DNA from: Sphingomonas crocodyli
GTDB lineage: Bacteria > Pseudomonadota > Alphaproteobacteria > Sphingomonadales > Sphingomonadaceae
DNA length: 64,000 bases
Assembly: GCF_004005865.1 (NCBI RefSeq)
Contig: NZ_SACN01000001.1
Span: forward strand, 2,790,001-2,854,000
Reading direction: 5' to 3'
This document shows, piece after piece, positions 35,846 through 45,496 of the stretch. The translations under genes were made by a program, and so were the position numbers. Position 1 is the first letter of the stretch; each line of letters begins with the position of its first letter. The notes beneath the pieces are model-generated. The model did not search any database. It saw only the letters and a list, made by a program, of their open reading frames with translations, and was not told the DNA's origin.

Positions 35846-37771
35846 ATGATCTCCTTCTTCCGCCGCGCGCTTTCGTCCTGGGTCGTGCTGGGTCTGCTAG
35901 GCCTGATCCTGGTTGCGTTCATCGTGACGGGCGTCAGCACGCCGTCCTCGCTGGGCGCCGGAGACGGCGGCACCACGATCGCCAAGGTGGGCGGCAAGTC
36001 GGTCAGCTCGGTCGAACTGATCCGCCGCGCGCAGAACGAACTGGAGGCGCAGCGCCGCCAGCAGCCGGGCGTCGATCCCCAGGGCTTCGTCGCCAATGGC
36101 GGATTCGATCGGGTGGCGACGTCGCTGATCGGCGCGCGTGCGATCGACGTGTGGGGCAAGAAGGCGGGCTTCGCGATCAGCAAGCGCCTCGTCGATGCCG
36201 AAATCGCCAGCATCCCCGCTTTCCGCGGCGTGACCGGCCAGTTCGATCAGACCGCGATGCGCCAGATTCTCGCGCAGCAGCGGATTACCGAGCGTGACCT
36301 GCGCAACGACATTGCCGGCGATCTGCTGCGCAATCAGGCAATGTCGGCACTGGCCGGTTCGGTGATGACGCCCACCAAGGTCGCATCGCCTTATGCCACT
36401 CTGCTGATCGAAAAGCGCATCGGCCGGGTCGCGATCGTTCCGCTCGCCGCCGTCGCAGATACGCGCGTGCCGACCGATGCCGAGGTCGCCGCCTTCTACA
36501 AGGCGCGCATCGCCAACTATACCCAGCCCGAAACCCGCGTGCTGCGCTACGCCGTGTTCGGGGCGGAGCAAGTGGCGGGCAAGACCAAGCCCAGCGAAGC
36601 CGACGTCGCAGCCTATTATAAGGAGCATGCGGCCGAATATGCCGCGCGCGAAAGCCGCGACCTTTCGCAGCTGATCGTCCCCACGCAGGCGCAGGCAAAT
36701 GCCATCGCTGCCAAGGCGAAGTCCGGCGGATCGCTGGCCGATGCCGCGAAGGCGAGCGGGCTGGAAGCCGCCGAACTGAAGGACCAGAGCAAGGCCGACT
36801 TTGCAGGCAGCGCCACCACCGCCCTTGCCGACGCCGTGTTCGCCGCACCCGCTGGCGGCGTGATCGGCCCGGTCAAGGCGCCGCTCGGCTGGTATGTCGT
36901 TAAGGTCGCGAAGGTTGGCGGCGTTCCCGCCAAGTCGCTCGATCAGGCGCGGCCGGAGATCGAAGCCGCGCTGACCAAGGAAAAAGGCGACAACGCGCTG
37001 GCCGATCTCTCCGCCGCGATCGAAGGCGCGATCGCCGATGGCGCGAGCTTCGAGGAAGTCGCGAAGAACAACAATCTGACCGTCATCACCACCCCGCCCG
37101 TCCTGGCCAACGGCACCGCGCCGTCGCAGCCCGGCTGGAAGGCGCCGCCCGAACTGGCCGCGTTGCTCAAGTCGGGCTTCGAAGCGGCTGCGGAGGATGA
37201 TCCCACGGTCGAGGCGGTCGTACCCAACCAGCGTTATGCGATGCTGGGCGTCTCGCAGGTGATCGCGCCGACGCCGATCCCGCTCGCCACCGTGCGGGCC
37301 GCCGTTTCGCGCGACATCGTGGTCGATCGCACCGCCAAGCGCGCGCAGCAGATCGCCACCGCGATCCGCGACAAGGTGAAGAAGGGCGTCGCGCTTGAAA
37401 AGGCGGTTGCCGAGGCGGGCGTGAAACTGCCCCCGATCCAGCCCGCGGCCGCCCGCCAGCTCGATCTGTCGCGCCTGCAGCCCGATCAGATCCCTGCGCC
37501 GATCCGTGCGCTGTTCCGCCTGAGCCCCGGCAAGGCGGCAATGGCATCGGATACGCGCGGCGGCGCGCTGTTCGTCGTCGTCCTCGACAAGGTCGAGCCG
37601 GCAGATTTGAAGATGGTCCCCGGCCTGGTCGATCAGACCCGCGGCGAACTGGCGAATGCGCAGACCGGCGAACTGGTCGAGCAGTTCGTCAACGCCGTCG
37701 GCCAGGATATCGGCACGAGCCGCGATGCGGCCGCGATCGCTGCGGCGAAAAAGACCTTCGTCGGCCAGTGA
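35846..37771 (+). CDS. ppiD: Periplasmic folding chaperone/peptidyl-prolyl isomerase, PpiD/SurA type (641 aa)
   Basis: Inner-membrane-anchored SurA-N domain protein: one N-terminal membrane helix (about 11-30), a chaperone domain (GLVA-like start TTIAKVGGKSVSSVELIRRAQNE), then a parvulin-like region (about 260-360, RDLSQLIVPTQAQA and GPVKAPLGWYVVKVAKV). It assists folding of outer-membrane and periplasmic proteins. The C-terminal end overlaps trpE by four bases. The parvulin domain looks degenerate, so catalytic activity is doubtful, as in other PpiD proteins. Confidence 0.94.
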   Translation: MISFFRRALSSWVVLGLLGLILVAFIVTGVSTPSSLGAGDGGTTIAKVGGKSVSSVELIRRAQNELEAQRRQQPGVDPQGFVANGGFDRVATSLIGARAIDVWGKKAGFAISKRLVDAEIASIPAFRGVTGQFDQTAMRQILAQQRITERDLRNDIAGDLLRNQAMSALAGSVMTPTKVASPYATLLIEKRIGRVAIVPLAAVADTRVPTDAEVAAFYKARIANYTQPETRVLRYAVFGAEQVAGKTKPSEADVAAYYKEHAAEYAARESRDLSQLIVPTQAQANAIAAKAKSGGSLADAAKASGLEAAELKDQSKADFAGSATTALADAVFAAPAGGVIGPVKAPLGWYVVKVAKVGGVPAKSLDQARPEIEAALTKEKGDNALADLSAAIEGAIADGASFEEVAKNNNLTVITTPPVLANGTAPSQPGWKAPPELAALLKSGFEAAAEDDPTVEAVVPNQRYAMLGVSQVIAPTPIPLATVRAAVSRDIVVDRTAKRAQQIATAIRDKVKKGVALEKAVAEAGVKLPPIQPAAARQLDLSRLQPDQIPAPIRALFRLSPGKAAMASDTRGGALFVVVLDKVEPADLKMVPGLVDQTRGELANAQTGELVEQFVNAVGQDIGTSRDAAAIAAAKKTFVGQ

Positions 37772-39294
37772 ACATAGCGGCCGCCCCCGACGTCGCGGAT
37801 CGCTCCGCGCTGGAAGCCCTGCGCGCCGGCAAGCCCGCGCTCGTCTGGCGCCGCCAGGTCGCCGACACCGACACGCCGGTCGCCGCCGCGCTCAAGCTGA
37901 TCGAGCCGGGCCGGGGCGACTTCCTGCTCGAATCGGTCGAAGGCGGCGCCACGCGCGGCCGCTACACCTTGATGGGCCTCGCGCCCGACCTGATGTTCCG
38001 CGCGCGCGGCGACGCGGCCGAGATCAACCGCCTCTGGGCAACCGACCGCGAAGCGTTCGAGCCGATCGAGGGCGGCGCGCTGGCCGCGATGCGCGATCTG
38101 GTCACGCGCTGCCGGATGGACGTGCCCGAGGGGCTGCCGCCCGCGCTCGCCTGCCTCGTCGGCTATTTCGCCTATGAGACGATCGGGCTGGTGGAGCGCC
38201 TGCCCCGCCCTGCCCCCAATCCGCTCGACCTGCCCGACATGCTGTTCGCGCGGCCGACGACGGTGCTGGTGTTCGATCGCCTGTCCGATGCGCTGTGGCT
38301 GGTCGCGCCCTTGTGGCCCGAAACGCCCGGCACGCCCGAGGCGAAGATCGCGCAGGGGATCGCGCGGATCGAGGAGCAGGCCGCAAAGCTCGCACAACCG
38401 CTGCCCGTGCGCGCGATCGACCCGATCGATCCCGCCACGATCGTCCCCGAACCGCAGCTTCCGCCCGGCCGCTATTCGGACATGGTGCTGAAGGCGAAGG
38501 ATTACATCGCGGCGGGCGACATCTTCCAGGTGGTGCTGGCGCAGCGTTTCGCGGTGCCCTTCGCACTGCCGCCGATCGAACTGTATCGCGCGCTGCGCCG
38601 GATCAATCCGTCGCCCTTCCTCTACTTCCTCGATCTGCCCGGCTTCGCGGTGATCGGGTCGTCGCCCGAAATCCTGGTGCGCGCGCGCGACGGCGAAGTG
38701 ACGATCCGCCCGATCGCGGGCACGCGTCCGCGCGGCAAGACCGCAGTGGAGGATGCGCATAATCGCGACAGCCTGCTCGCCGATCCCAAGGAGCGCGCCG
38801 AGCATCTGATGCTGCTCGATCTGGGGCGCAACGATGTCGGCCGGGTGGCGAGCGCGGGCACCGTCGAGGTGACCGACAGCTACACGGTCGAATATTACAG
38901 CCACGTCATGCACATCGTATCGAACGTGGTCGGCCGGCTCGATCCGGCGAAGGACGCGCTCGACGCTTTGTTCGCAGGCTTCCCCGCCGGCACCGTTTCG
39001 GGCGCGCCCAAGGTGCGCGCATGCGAGATCATCGCCGAACTCGAACCCGAGACGCGCGGCGCCTATGCGGGCGGCGTCGGATATTTCTCGCCCGACGGAT
39101 CGATGGACAGTTGCATCGTCCTGCGCACCGCGATCGTGAAGGAAGGCGTGATGCATGTGCAGTCGGGCGCAGGCATCGTTGCGGACAGCGATCCTATTTA
39201 CGAACAGCGCGAATGTGAGGCGAAAGCTGGCGCATTGATCGCTGCAGCGCGGGAGGCAGCAACACGGTCTCTATCTGCGGATTTTGGCCAATAA
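37768..39294 (+). CDS. trpE: Anthranilate synthase component I (508 aa)
   Basis: Chorismate-utilising enzyme for the first step of tryptophan synthesis, with ammonia from TrpG. The C-terminal chorismate-binding domain has GDIFQVVLAQRF, SPEILVRARDGEVTIRPIAGTRPRG, HLMLLDLGRNDVGRV and PAGTVSGAPKVRA, and the N-terminal regulatory part carries LESVEGGATRGRYT. A GTG start overlaps the ppiD stop. trpG and the remaining trp genes are not found beyond it; an outer-membrane protein gene follows after a 155-bp gap. Confidence 0.97.
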   Translation: MNIAAAPDVADRSALEALRAGKPALVWRRQVADTDTPVAAALKLIEPGRGDFLLESVEGGATRGRYTLMGLAPDLMFRARGDAAEINRLWATDREAFEPIEGGALAAMRDLVTRCRMDVPEGLPPALACLVGYFAYETIGLVERLPRPAPNPLDLPDMLFARPTTVLVFDRLSDALWLVAPLWPETPGTPEAKIAQGIARIEEQAAKLAQPLPVRAIDPIDPATIVPEPQLPPGRYSDMVLKAKDYIAAGDIFQVVLAQRFAVPFALPPIELYRALRRINPSPFLYFLDLPGFAVIGSSPEILVRARDGEVTIRPIAGTRPRGKTAVEDAHNRDSLLADPKERAEHLMLLDLGRNDVGRVASAGTVEVTDSYTVEYYSHVMHIVSNVVGRLDPAKDALDALFAGFPAGTVSGAPKVRACEIIAELEPETRGAYAGGVGYFSPDGSMDSCIVLRTAIVKEGVMHVQSGAGIVADSDPIYEQRECEAKAGALIAAAREAATRSLSADFGQ

Positions 39295-39449
39295 TTAACT
39301 GCAGATGAACTTGTATTTTAATGACAATGTGTTGCTGAAATACGCCACCGTAACGAAAAGATTTGCTTTCTCAAAATAACAGGGATCAAAAGCCTCGCCC
39401 GCGTGTTTGGCGGGTGCCGGTCTCCGGCAAGAGAAAGGGTAATCAGAAC

Positions 39450-40283
39450 ATGCGGCTTCAACTCACCACCACGGCGGCGCTTGCCGTCCTCGCTTTCGGA
39501 GCGACCTCCGCGGCGGCGCAGGACACTGCTTCGACCAGCTGGACCGGCCCCTATGTCGGCGGTCAGCTTGGCTATTCGTGGCAGCCTTCGGATGGCGACG
39601 AGACCATCACGTTCGATCGCGGCCTCGACGGCACCTTCGGCGACACCGTCGTCACCGGCACCGGCGCCAACGCCTTCTCGCCGGGCTTCTGCGGCGGCCG
39701 TTACAACAATGGCACCCGCGCCGGCGGCTGCCGCAAGGACAATGACGCGACCGCGTGGAAGCTCCATGCCGGTTACGACTATCAGTTCGGCACCGGTCCG
39801 TCGGGCTTCGTCGTCGGTGCGGTCGCCGAAGGCGGCGTTTCGTACCTGTACGACTATGTCACCGCGTTCAGCACCACCCCGAACGCCTACACGATCGGCT
39901 CGCGCCTGACCGAAAACTATGCCCTGCGCGGCCGCGCGGGCTATGCGGCCAGCACCGGCACGATGATCTACGGCACCGGCGGCGCGACCTACGGCAAGAT
40001 CCGTAACCGCTATCGCAACGCCAACAACCTGCCCTTCTCGGTCAACGACCGCAGCAAGTGGCAGTGGGGCTGGAACTATGGCGGCGGCATCGAGCAGAAG
40101 GTCGGCAAGTTCTCGGTCGGCGCGCTCTATCTGTTCACGGTGATGGACAATGACGACTTCGTCGTTCGTCAGACGGGCGCTGCGCCCTTCACGGCGACCA
40201 ACCCGCAGGGCACCGACTTCCGTCGGACCTTCTCGAAGTTCGCCTTCCACCAGCTCCTCGCGACGGTCAGCTACCGCTTCTGA
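39450..40283 (+). CDS. Outer-membrane beta-barrel protein (277 aa)
   Basis: A signal peptide (about 1-23, ending ATSAAAQD) is followed by a small barrel of the OmpA-like/OMP_b-brl type: TSWTGPYVGGQLGYSW, AWKLHAGYDYQFG, YALRGRAGYAASTGTMIYGTGGATYG, ending in LLATVSYRF with a terminal Phe. Such proteins are structural or immunogenic surface proteins. The ATG at 39450 lies behind AGAAAGGG. Two cysteines in one loop (GFCGG and GGCRK) may form a disulfide. A strong terminator follows. Confidence 0.9.
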   Translation: MRLQLTTTAALAVLAFGATSAAAQDTASTSWTGPYVGGQLGYSWQPSDGDETITFDRGLDGTFGDTVVTGTGANAFSPGFCGGRYNNGTRAGGCRKDNDATAWKLHAGYDYQFGTGPSGFVVGAVAEGGVSYLYDYVTAFSTTPNAYTIGSRLTENYALRGRAGYAASTGTMIYGTGGATYGKIRNRYRNANNLPFSVNDRSKWQWGWNYGGGIEQKVGKFSVGALYLFTVMDNDDFVVRQTGAAPFTATNPQGTDFRRTFSKFAFHQLLATVSYRF

Positions 40284-40303
40284 TCGCAGCGAAAGCTCGA
40301 AAA

Positions 40304-40342
40304 GGGAGGGCGGGCAGCGCAAGCTGTCCGCCCTTTCTTTTT
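40304..40342 (+). terminator. Rho-independent terminator after the outer-membrane protein gene
   Basis: Stem GGGCGGGCAGC / GCTGTCCGCCC with a GCAA loop, followed by TTTCTTTTT. Confidence 0.9.
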
Positions 40343-40367
40343 GCGGGAGCCCGGCTACCCTTTTGCC

Positions 40368-40733
40368 ATGCTGACCAGCGACGAAATCGAGCGGCGCATG
40401 CCCGTCTGGACTGCGCTGGCGGATCTGTTCCTCGATGCCGAACTCGACAAGGCGGATTATCGTAGGATAGCCGGTTCGGTTCGGACGTCCGGCTACGACC
40501 TTGCAGTCGTCGAATGCATCTTGCGGGATGAGGTTCTGCCGGCTTTCGCTTTCAATCTGCTTGAAATAGCCGGCGAATGGGCGGGATGGCACGAGGATGA
40601 CGTGCGCACCATCATGACAGGTGCAATAGCGCGGCGGCCGGGGATCGGCACGCGGATCAAGAAAGCGTTGTTATGGCGCGACATCGAAAGGAAATGGCGC
40701 AAGATCGCCGACATCGCGTTGTCAGCAGAATAG
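40368..40733 (+). CDS. Conserved hypothetical protein, possibly DUF7079-like (121 aa)
   Basis: All-helical small protein starting MLTSDEIERRMPVWTALADLFLDAELDKADYRRIA and containing LLEIAGEWAGWHEDD. I recall similar proteins in other proteobacteria under a domain of unknown function (DUF7079), but cannot verify the number. No membrane or export signal. The start was chosen as the first ATG before the conserved segment. It is flanked by terminators on both sides, so it is a single-gene unit. Base use is slightly less GC-rich than its neighbours. The function is unknown. Confidence 0.8.
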   Translation: MLTSDEIERRMPVWTALADLFLDAELDKADYRRIAGSVRTSGYDLAVVECILRDEVLPAFAFNLLEIAGEWAGWHEDDVRTIMTGAIARRPGIGTRIKKALLWRDIERKWRKIADIALSAE

Positions 40734-40734
40734 A

Positions 40735-40771
40735 AAAAGGGCGGCGGCTCTTTCGAACCACCGCCCTTTTC
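40735..40771. terminator. Bidirectional terminator between convergent genes
   Basis: AAAAAGGGCGGCGG and CCACCGCCCTTTT flank a short loop, giving a GC stem with an A run on one side and a T run on the other. It serves the hypothetical gene (plus) and degP (minus). Confidence 0.85.
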
Positions 40772-40787
40772 AGCGATCCGGTGCGGA

Positions 40788-42359
40788 TCAGTCCTTCAGT
40801 TGCACGCCGATATAGCGGGCCGGATTGGTGCCGCGCTGCGCGAACAGAAGCACCGTCTTCTTGCCGGCCTTCTTCGCCGCCGCGATCTGCGCCGCGGCCG
40901 CCTGAACGGTCGACACCGGCACATTGTTGATCTGCAGGATCACATCGCGCGCCTGGAAGCCCTGCGCGCCCGCGTCGCTCGACGGATCGACATAGTTGAT
41001 CACGACGCCGCGCAGCGTGGTCGGCACGCCCAGACGGCGCGCGATATCGGGCGTCAGCGCCTGGAAGCCGAGGCCGATCGTCGCACGGGTGCTCTCGTCG
41101 GCCGACGGATTGGTCGGCGCGCCATTGCCGCTGTCGCCATCCTCATCATCGGTGGTCGCATCGCCCGAAAGCTGATCCTCGGGCGGACGCTCGCCGATCG
41201 TGACGTTCACAGTCTTGCGCTGGCCTTCGCGGATCAATTCGATCGGGATCGAGCTGCCCACCTTCGAGCGCGAGACGATGTAGGACAGGGTGTTGTCCGG
41301 CGTGACTTCCTGGTTGTTCACCTTCACGATCACGTCGCCCTGGCGGATGCCGGCGCGCGCAGCGGCCTCGCCCGGCTCGACCCGCGCGACGATTTCGCCG
41401 CGATCCTTGGGCAGACCCAGGCCCGCCGCAATATCCTCGGTCATCGGCTGGATACCGACGCCCAGATAGCCGCGCTTGATCTTGTTGCCCGACTTGAGCG
41501 TCTCGATGATCGGCTTGGCTTCTTCCGCCGGGATAGCAAAGCCGATGCCGACATTGCCGCCGGTGGGAGAGAAGATCGCGGTGTTGATGCCGATCACATT
41601 GCCCTTCAGGTCGAACATCGGTCCGCCCGAATTCCCCTGATTGATCGAAGCATCGCTCTGGATGTAGCGATCGTAAAGCTGGCCCGCGCCGATCGAACGG
41701 TGCAGCGCAGAGACGATGCCCGCGGTCACGGTGCCGCCCAGCCCGAACGGATTGCCGATCGCGACGACCCAGTCGCCCACGCGGGTCTGCGTCGAATCGC
41801 CGAACTGCACGAAGGGCGCGTTCTTGATATCGATCTTCAGCAGCGCCAGATCCGACGCGCTGTCGCGGCCCACCACGGTCGCCTTATATTCCTTGCGATC
41901 GGGCAGAGTGACGGTGATCGAGCTGACCACCGCATTGCCCTGCGCCTGCGGGCCGCCTGAAATGACGTGATTGTTGGTCACGACATAGCCGTCGGGCGAG
42001 ATGATGAAGCCCGAGCCGAGCGAGGTCGCTTCCCGCGTGATCGGCTTGCCGCTTTCATCGGTGCCGCCGCCGAAGCGCTTGAACAGCTCCTCGAACGGGG
42101 TGCCGGCAAAGGCATTGTTGCCGCTGCCGCGCACCTGAATCTTCTGCGTGGTCGAAATGTTGACGACCGCCGGCTGCAGCCTGGCAGCGAGATCGGCGAA
42201 GCTCATCGGCGCGCCGGGGCGCGGTGCACCGGCATCGATCGTGCCCGGCGCGTTCTGCGCGACCTGCGCGCCCGCGGGCTGCTGCATCGTCAGGGTTGCC
42301 GTCGCACCGCCCGCCAGCAAGGCAGCGGTAATCGCATATGCGTAGCGCACTTTGGCCAA
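40788..42359 (-). CDS. degP: Do-family periplasmic serine protease/chaperone (523 aa)
   Basis: Periplasmic quality-control protease. Export signal (about 1-31), trypsin-like domain with triad His131 (TNNHVI), Asp170 (ASDLAL) and Ser244 (QGNSGGP), then two PDZ domains (about 300-390 and 430-520, with an acidic linker DATTDDEDGDSGNG between them). Length and order match DegP/DegQ. It follows hflC by 92 bases on the same strand, the usual hflK-hflC-degP order. Confidence 0.96.
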   Translation of the reverse strand: MAKVRYAYAITAALLAGGATATLTMQQPAGAQVAQNAPGTIDAGAPRPGAPMSFADLAARLQPAVVNISTTQKIQVRGSGNNAFAGTPFEELFKRFGGGTDESGKPITREATSLGSGFIISPDGYVVTNNHVISGGPQAQGNAVVSSITVTLPDRKEYKATVVGRDSASDLALLKIDIKNAPFVQFGDSTQTRVGDWVVAIGNPFGLGGTVTAGIVSALHRSIGAGQLYDRYIQSDASINQGNSGGPMFDLKGNVIGINTAIFSPTGGNVGIGFAIPAEEAKPIIETLKSGNKIKRGYLGVGIQPMTEDIAAGLGLPKDRGEIVARVEPGEAAARAGIRQGDVIVKVNNQEVTPDNTLSYIVSRSKVGSSIPIELIREGQRKTVNVTIGERPPEDQLSGDATTDDEDGDSGNGAPTNPSADESTRATIGLGFQALTPDIARRLGVPTTLRGVVINYVDPSSDAGAQGFQARDVILQINNVPVSTVQAAAAQIAAAKKAGKKTVLLFAQRGTNPARYIGVQLKD

Positions 42360-42451
42360 CTCCTCAGTACTCCTGTCTTGCCCGGTTATAACACCCGGCT
42401 AGCCTTCGGGAATCCCCTCTGAACGCCCGTTGAACGACGCTGCTTATCGTT

Positions 42452-43321
42452 TCAGCGCCGTCCCTTGAATTGCTTCAGATATTCATTGTCCGGGGACAAG
42501 ATGACAGACGCAGCCCCCGGTGCCTCGGTTCCATCGGTACCGAAGGTCATGCGATAGGACTGCATCGCGCGGTAGAAATCGTAGAATTCGGGATCCTTGC
42601 CGAAGCTGGCGGCATAGGTCGCCGCCGCCTGCGCATCGGCCTCCGCCGTGATGATCTGCGCCTGCTTGCGCCCTTCGGCCAGAATCGATCGAGCCTCCTG
42701 CTCACGCGCGGTCCGCATCCGCTGGAACGCGCTTTCGAGCGGGGTGCCGTCGGGCAGGTCGGCGCGCTTGATCCGCACGTCGACGATCTGCGCGCCATAT
42801 TGGGCGGCGACCTTGTTCAGCCGGTCCTGAATATTGTCCATCACCTGACCGCGTTCGGGGCTGAGCAAAGCCGCGAACGGACGCTTGCCCAGTTCGTTGC
42901 GCAGCGACGACCCTAGGATCGGGCGCAGCGCCTCACCCACCCGGCGTTCGGAACCGGCGGTGATATACATGCGCAGCGGATTGATGATCCGGAAGCGCGC
43001 ATAGGCATCGACCTCGAGCCGCAGCTGATCGGTCGACAGCACCGACTGACGCTGCATGTCGAAATCGAGCACGCGCTTGTCGATCCAGACGATATTCTCG
43101 ACGAACGGAATGCGCGCGATCAGCCCGGCGCCGGTGCGCCCGAACTCCTGGTTCGGACGATAGGCGTTATAGACGGTGACCGGCTCACCAGTACGGACGA
43201 TCAGCGCCTGCTTGGTTTCCGGCACGATCGCGATCGTGTTCGCCAGCACGAACAGCAGGATGAGGGCGGTGATCGACAACGCGATCATGCGGCGCCCGGC
43301 AAGGGTATCGGACAGGCTCAT
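42452..43321 (-). CDS. hflC: Modulator of FtsH protease HflC (289 aa)
   Basis: SPFH/prohibitin-family membrane protein. One N-terminal membrane helix (about 11-32) is followed by a periplasmic SPFH domain (VPETKQALIVRTGEPV, NIVWIDKRVLDFDMQ) and a helical region rich in Ala/Glu (AREQEARSILAEGRKQAQIITAEADAQAAATY). It forms a large ring with HflK around FtsH. The start overlaps the hflK stop by four bases. Confidence 0.95.
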   Translation of the reverse strand: MSLSDTLAGRRMIALSITALILLFVLANTIAIVPETKQALIVRTGEPVTVYNAYRPNQEFGRTGAGLIARIPFVENIVWIDKRVLDFDMQRQSVLSTDQLRLEVDAYARFRIINPLRMYITAGSERRVGEALRPILGSSLRNELGKRPFAALLSPERGQVMDNIQDRLNKVAAQYGAQIVDVRIKRADLPDGTPLESAFQRMRTAREQEARSILAEGRKQAQIITAEADAQAAATYAASFGKDPEFYDFYRAMQSYRMTFGTDGTEAPGAASVILSPDNEYLKQFKGRR

Positions 43322-44400
43322 TGCGCGGCCTCCGGACGACGGGGGGCGGGCAGCGGCAGATAGGGAACGACGTTGGCCCCCTCGACCACGGTCTTGTCGG
43401 TCTTGGCCAGAACGCGCTCCATCGTCTCATAATACATGCGCTTGCGCGTCACTTCGGGCGACAAGCGATATTCGGTGTAGACCTTGTCGAACGCCTGCGA
43501 TTCACCCTCGGCCTTGGCGCCCAACTGCTGCGCATAAGCACGCGCTTCGTTGAGGTAGGTCTGCGCGGTCTGCTGCGCAGCCGACACCGACTTGAACGCG
43601 TCGTTGACCGCCGACGGCGGATCGGCCTGCTTGATCGCGACGCCCTGCACCACGATGCCGGCGCGATAGCTGTCGAGGATTTCCTGCATCCGCTGCGCGG
43701 TGCGCTGCTCAATCTGGCTGCGCTGGGGGCCGATCGCATCGTTCAGCGAGACGCGAGCGATTTCGGCGCGCATCGCGCTTTCGGCGACCTCACCGACGGT
43801 ATCGTCGGGATCGGCCAGCTCATAGAGATAGAGTTCGGGATCGCGGATGTTCCAGCGCACCGAATAGGCCAGATCGATGATGTTCTGATCGCCGGTTAGC
43901 ACAAGGTTCTGCGCGCCTTCGCTGGTCGATCCGATATCGGTGGTGCGGATATCCTCCACATCGATCTTGTCGACGATGTCGAACGGCGCGGGCATGTGGA
44001 AGCGCAGACCGGGCTGCAGCGTTTCCGCATAGGAGCCGAGACGGGTGACGACGCCGCGCTGCTGCGGGCCGATGACATGCCAGCTGGTCAACGCAACCCA
44101 CAGGATGATCGCCAGCGCGATGCCCCAGCCGATCAGCTTGCCGCCATCGGGCTCCATCCCCGGACCGCCGCCGCCACCGAAACGCTCACGCCCACGGCGC
44201 AGAAGATCGTCGATCGCGGGGCTGCCGGGGCGCTTGCCGGGCTTGCGACGCGGCGGCTGATTCCAAGGGTTGCGATCATTATCGTCGCCACCGCCCGATC
44301 CGCCGCCATTGCCACTGCCACCGCCGCTACCACCGCCCCAGGGGCCACCTTCGGTCATCACCGCGATCGGGAGAGCGCCGGCATCATCATTCCTGTTCAT
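43318..44400 (-). CDS. hflK: FtsH protease modulator HflK (360 aa)
   Basis: Partner of HflC. A Gly/Ser/Asn-rich N-terminal cytoplasmic tail leads to one membrane helix (GWGIALAIILWVALTSWHVI), an SPFH domain (PQQRGVVTRLGSYAETLQPGLRFHMP) and a coiled-coil region. The start is uncertain: ATG 44400 was chosen because ATG 44421 would place a TATAAT-like -10 (minus strand, about 44406-44411) inside the coding sequence; ATG 44358 is a further option. It is divergent from mrp. Confidence 0.94.
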   Translation of the reverse strand: MNRNDDAGALPIAVMTEGGPWGGGSGGGSGNGGGSGGGDDNDRNPWNQPPRRKPGKRPGSPAIDDLLRRGRERFGGGGGPGMEPDGGKLIGWGIALAIILWVALTSWHVIGPQQRGVVTRLGSYAETLQPGLRFHMPAPFDIVDKIDVEDIRTTDIGSTSEGAQNLVLTGDQNIIDLAYSVRWNIRDPELYLYELADPDDTVGEVAESAMRAEIARVSLNDAIGPQRSQIEQRTAQRMQEILDSYRAGIVVQGVAIKQADPPSAVNDAFKSVSAAQQTAQTYLNEARAYAQQLGAKAEGESQAFDKVYTEYRLSPEVTRKRMYYETMERVLAKTDKTVVEGANVVPYLPLPAPRRPEAAQ

Positions 44401-44470
44401 GAAGCCATTATAGGGGGGCATTAAGGGAAAAACAGTGCCCTTGTCGGGTTGCCCCCGCTATGCGGTGTCC

Positions 44471-45472
44471 ATGAACATCGACACCGTCCTGTCCGACGCG
44501 CTTGATCGCGTCGTCGATCCCATCAGCGGCAAGGGCCTTCTCAGCGGCGGACGCGCCAGTCCGCCCCGCATTTCGGAGGGCGCCGTCAGCGTCGTCGTCG
44601 ATGTGACGGGCCTGTCCACCGGCGCGCGCGAGACGATCGAGGCGCAGGTGAAAGCGTCGCTGATGAGCGTCGCGGGCGTCGACAGCGTGCGCGTCGCGCT
44701 GACCGCCGAAAAGCGCGGGCGCAAGATCATCGCGATCGGATCGGGCAAAGGCGGCGTCGGCAAATCGACACTGTCCGCCAACCTCGCCGTCGCGCTGCGC
44801 AAGGCGGGCAAGAAGGTCGGGCTGGTCGACGCCGACATCTACGGTCCGTCGCAGGCACGCCTGCTGGGCACCGAGGGCATCCGCCCAACGGCCGAGGGGC
44901 AGAAGATGGACCCGGTCCTCTCTCCCCACGGCATTCCGATGCTGTCGATGGCGCAGCTGGTGAAGCCGGGGCAGGCGATTGCGTGGCGTGGACCGATGGC
45001 GGCCAACGCGCTCGGCCAGCTGATCGACGCCGAATGGGGCGACACCGAATTGCTGCTGCTCGATCTGCCGCCCGGCACCGGCGACGTCCAGCTGACGATG
45101 GTGCAGAAGTACAAGCCCGTCGGCGCGCTGATCGTATCGACCCCGCAGGATCTGGCGCTGATGGACGCGACCCGCGCGATCGACTTCTTCAACCAGGCGC
45201 ATGTGCCGATCATCGGGCTGGTCGAGAATATGGCCGGATACGAATGCCCCCATTGCGGCGAAGTCTCCGACCCGTTTGGCCAGGGCGGCGCGCAGGCGGC
45301 GGCGATGTCGATGGAATTGCCGTTCCTGGGCCGCGTTCCGCTCGACATCGGCATCCGCACCGCATCCGACGCGGGCACCCCGCCCGCGCTGGCCGACGAC
45401 GACAAGACCTTCGCGCCGATCGCGCAAAAACTGCTCGACTGGTTGAACCCGGCGAAACCCGCATCATTTTAA
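44471..45472 (+). CDS. mrp: Iron-sulfur cluster carrier protein Mrp/ApbC (333 aa)
   Basis: P-loop ATPase that binds and transfers Fe-S clusters. The N-terminal MIP18-like domain (about 1-80) is followed by the deviant Walker A GSGKGGVGKST, DADIYGPSQARLLG, DLPPGTGDVQLT and the cluster-binding CPHC in AGYECPHCGEV. The ATG at 44471 gives the expected N-terminus; ribosome-site evidence is weak. A CoA-binding-protein gene follows after 24 bases, probably in the same transcript. Confidence 0.95.
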   Translation: MNIDTVLSDALDRVVDPISGKGLLSGGRASPPRISEGAVSVVVDVTGLSTGARETIEAQVKASLMSVAGVDSVRVALTAEKRGRKIIAIGSGKGGVGKSTLSANLAVALRKAGKKVGLVDADIYGPSQARLLGTEGIRPTAEGQKMDPVLSPHGIPMLSMAQLVKPGQAIAWRGPMAANALGQLIDAEWGDTELLLLDLPPGTGDVQLTMVQKYKPVGALIVSTPQDLALMDATRAIDFFNQAHVPIIGLVENMAGYECPHCGEVSDPFGQGGAQAAAMSMELPFLGRVPLDIGIRTASDAGTPPALADDDKTFAPIAQKLLDWLNPAKPASF

Positions 45473-45496
45473 GTCCCGACATATCGGGAGAAGATC

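Noticed and set aside
44406..44411. TATAAT box on the minus strand upstream of hflK
   Set aside because: It was used only to help choose the start. No convincing -35 is found at the right distance, so it is not listed as a promoter.
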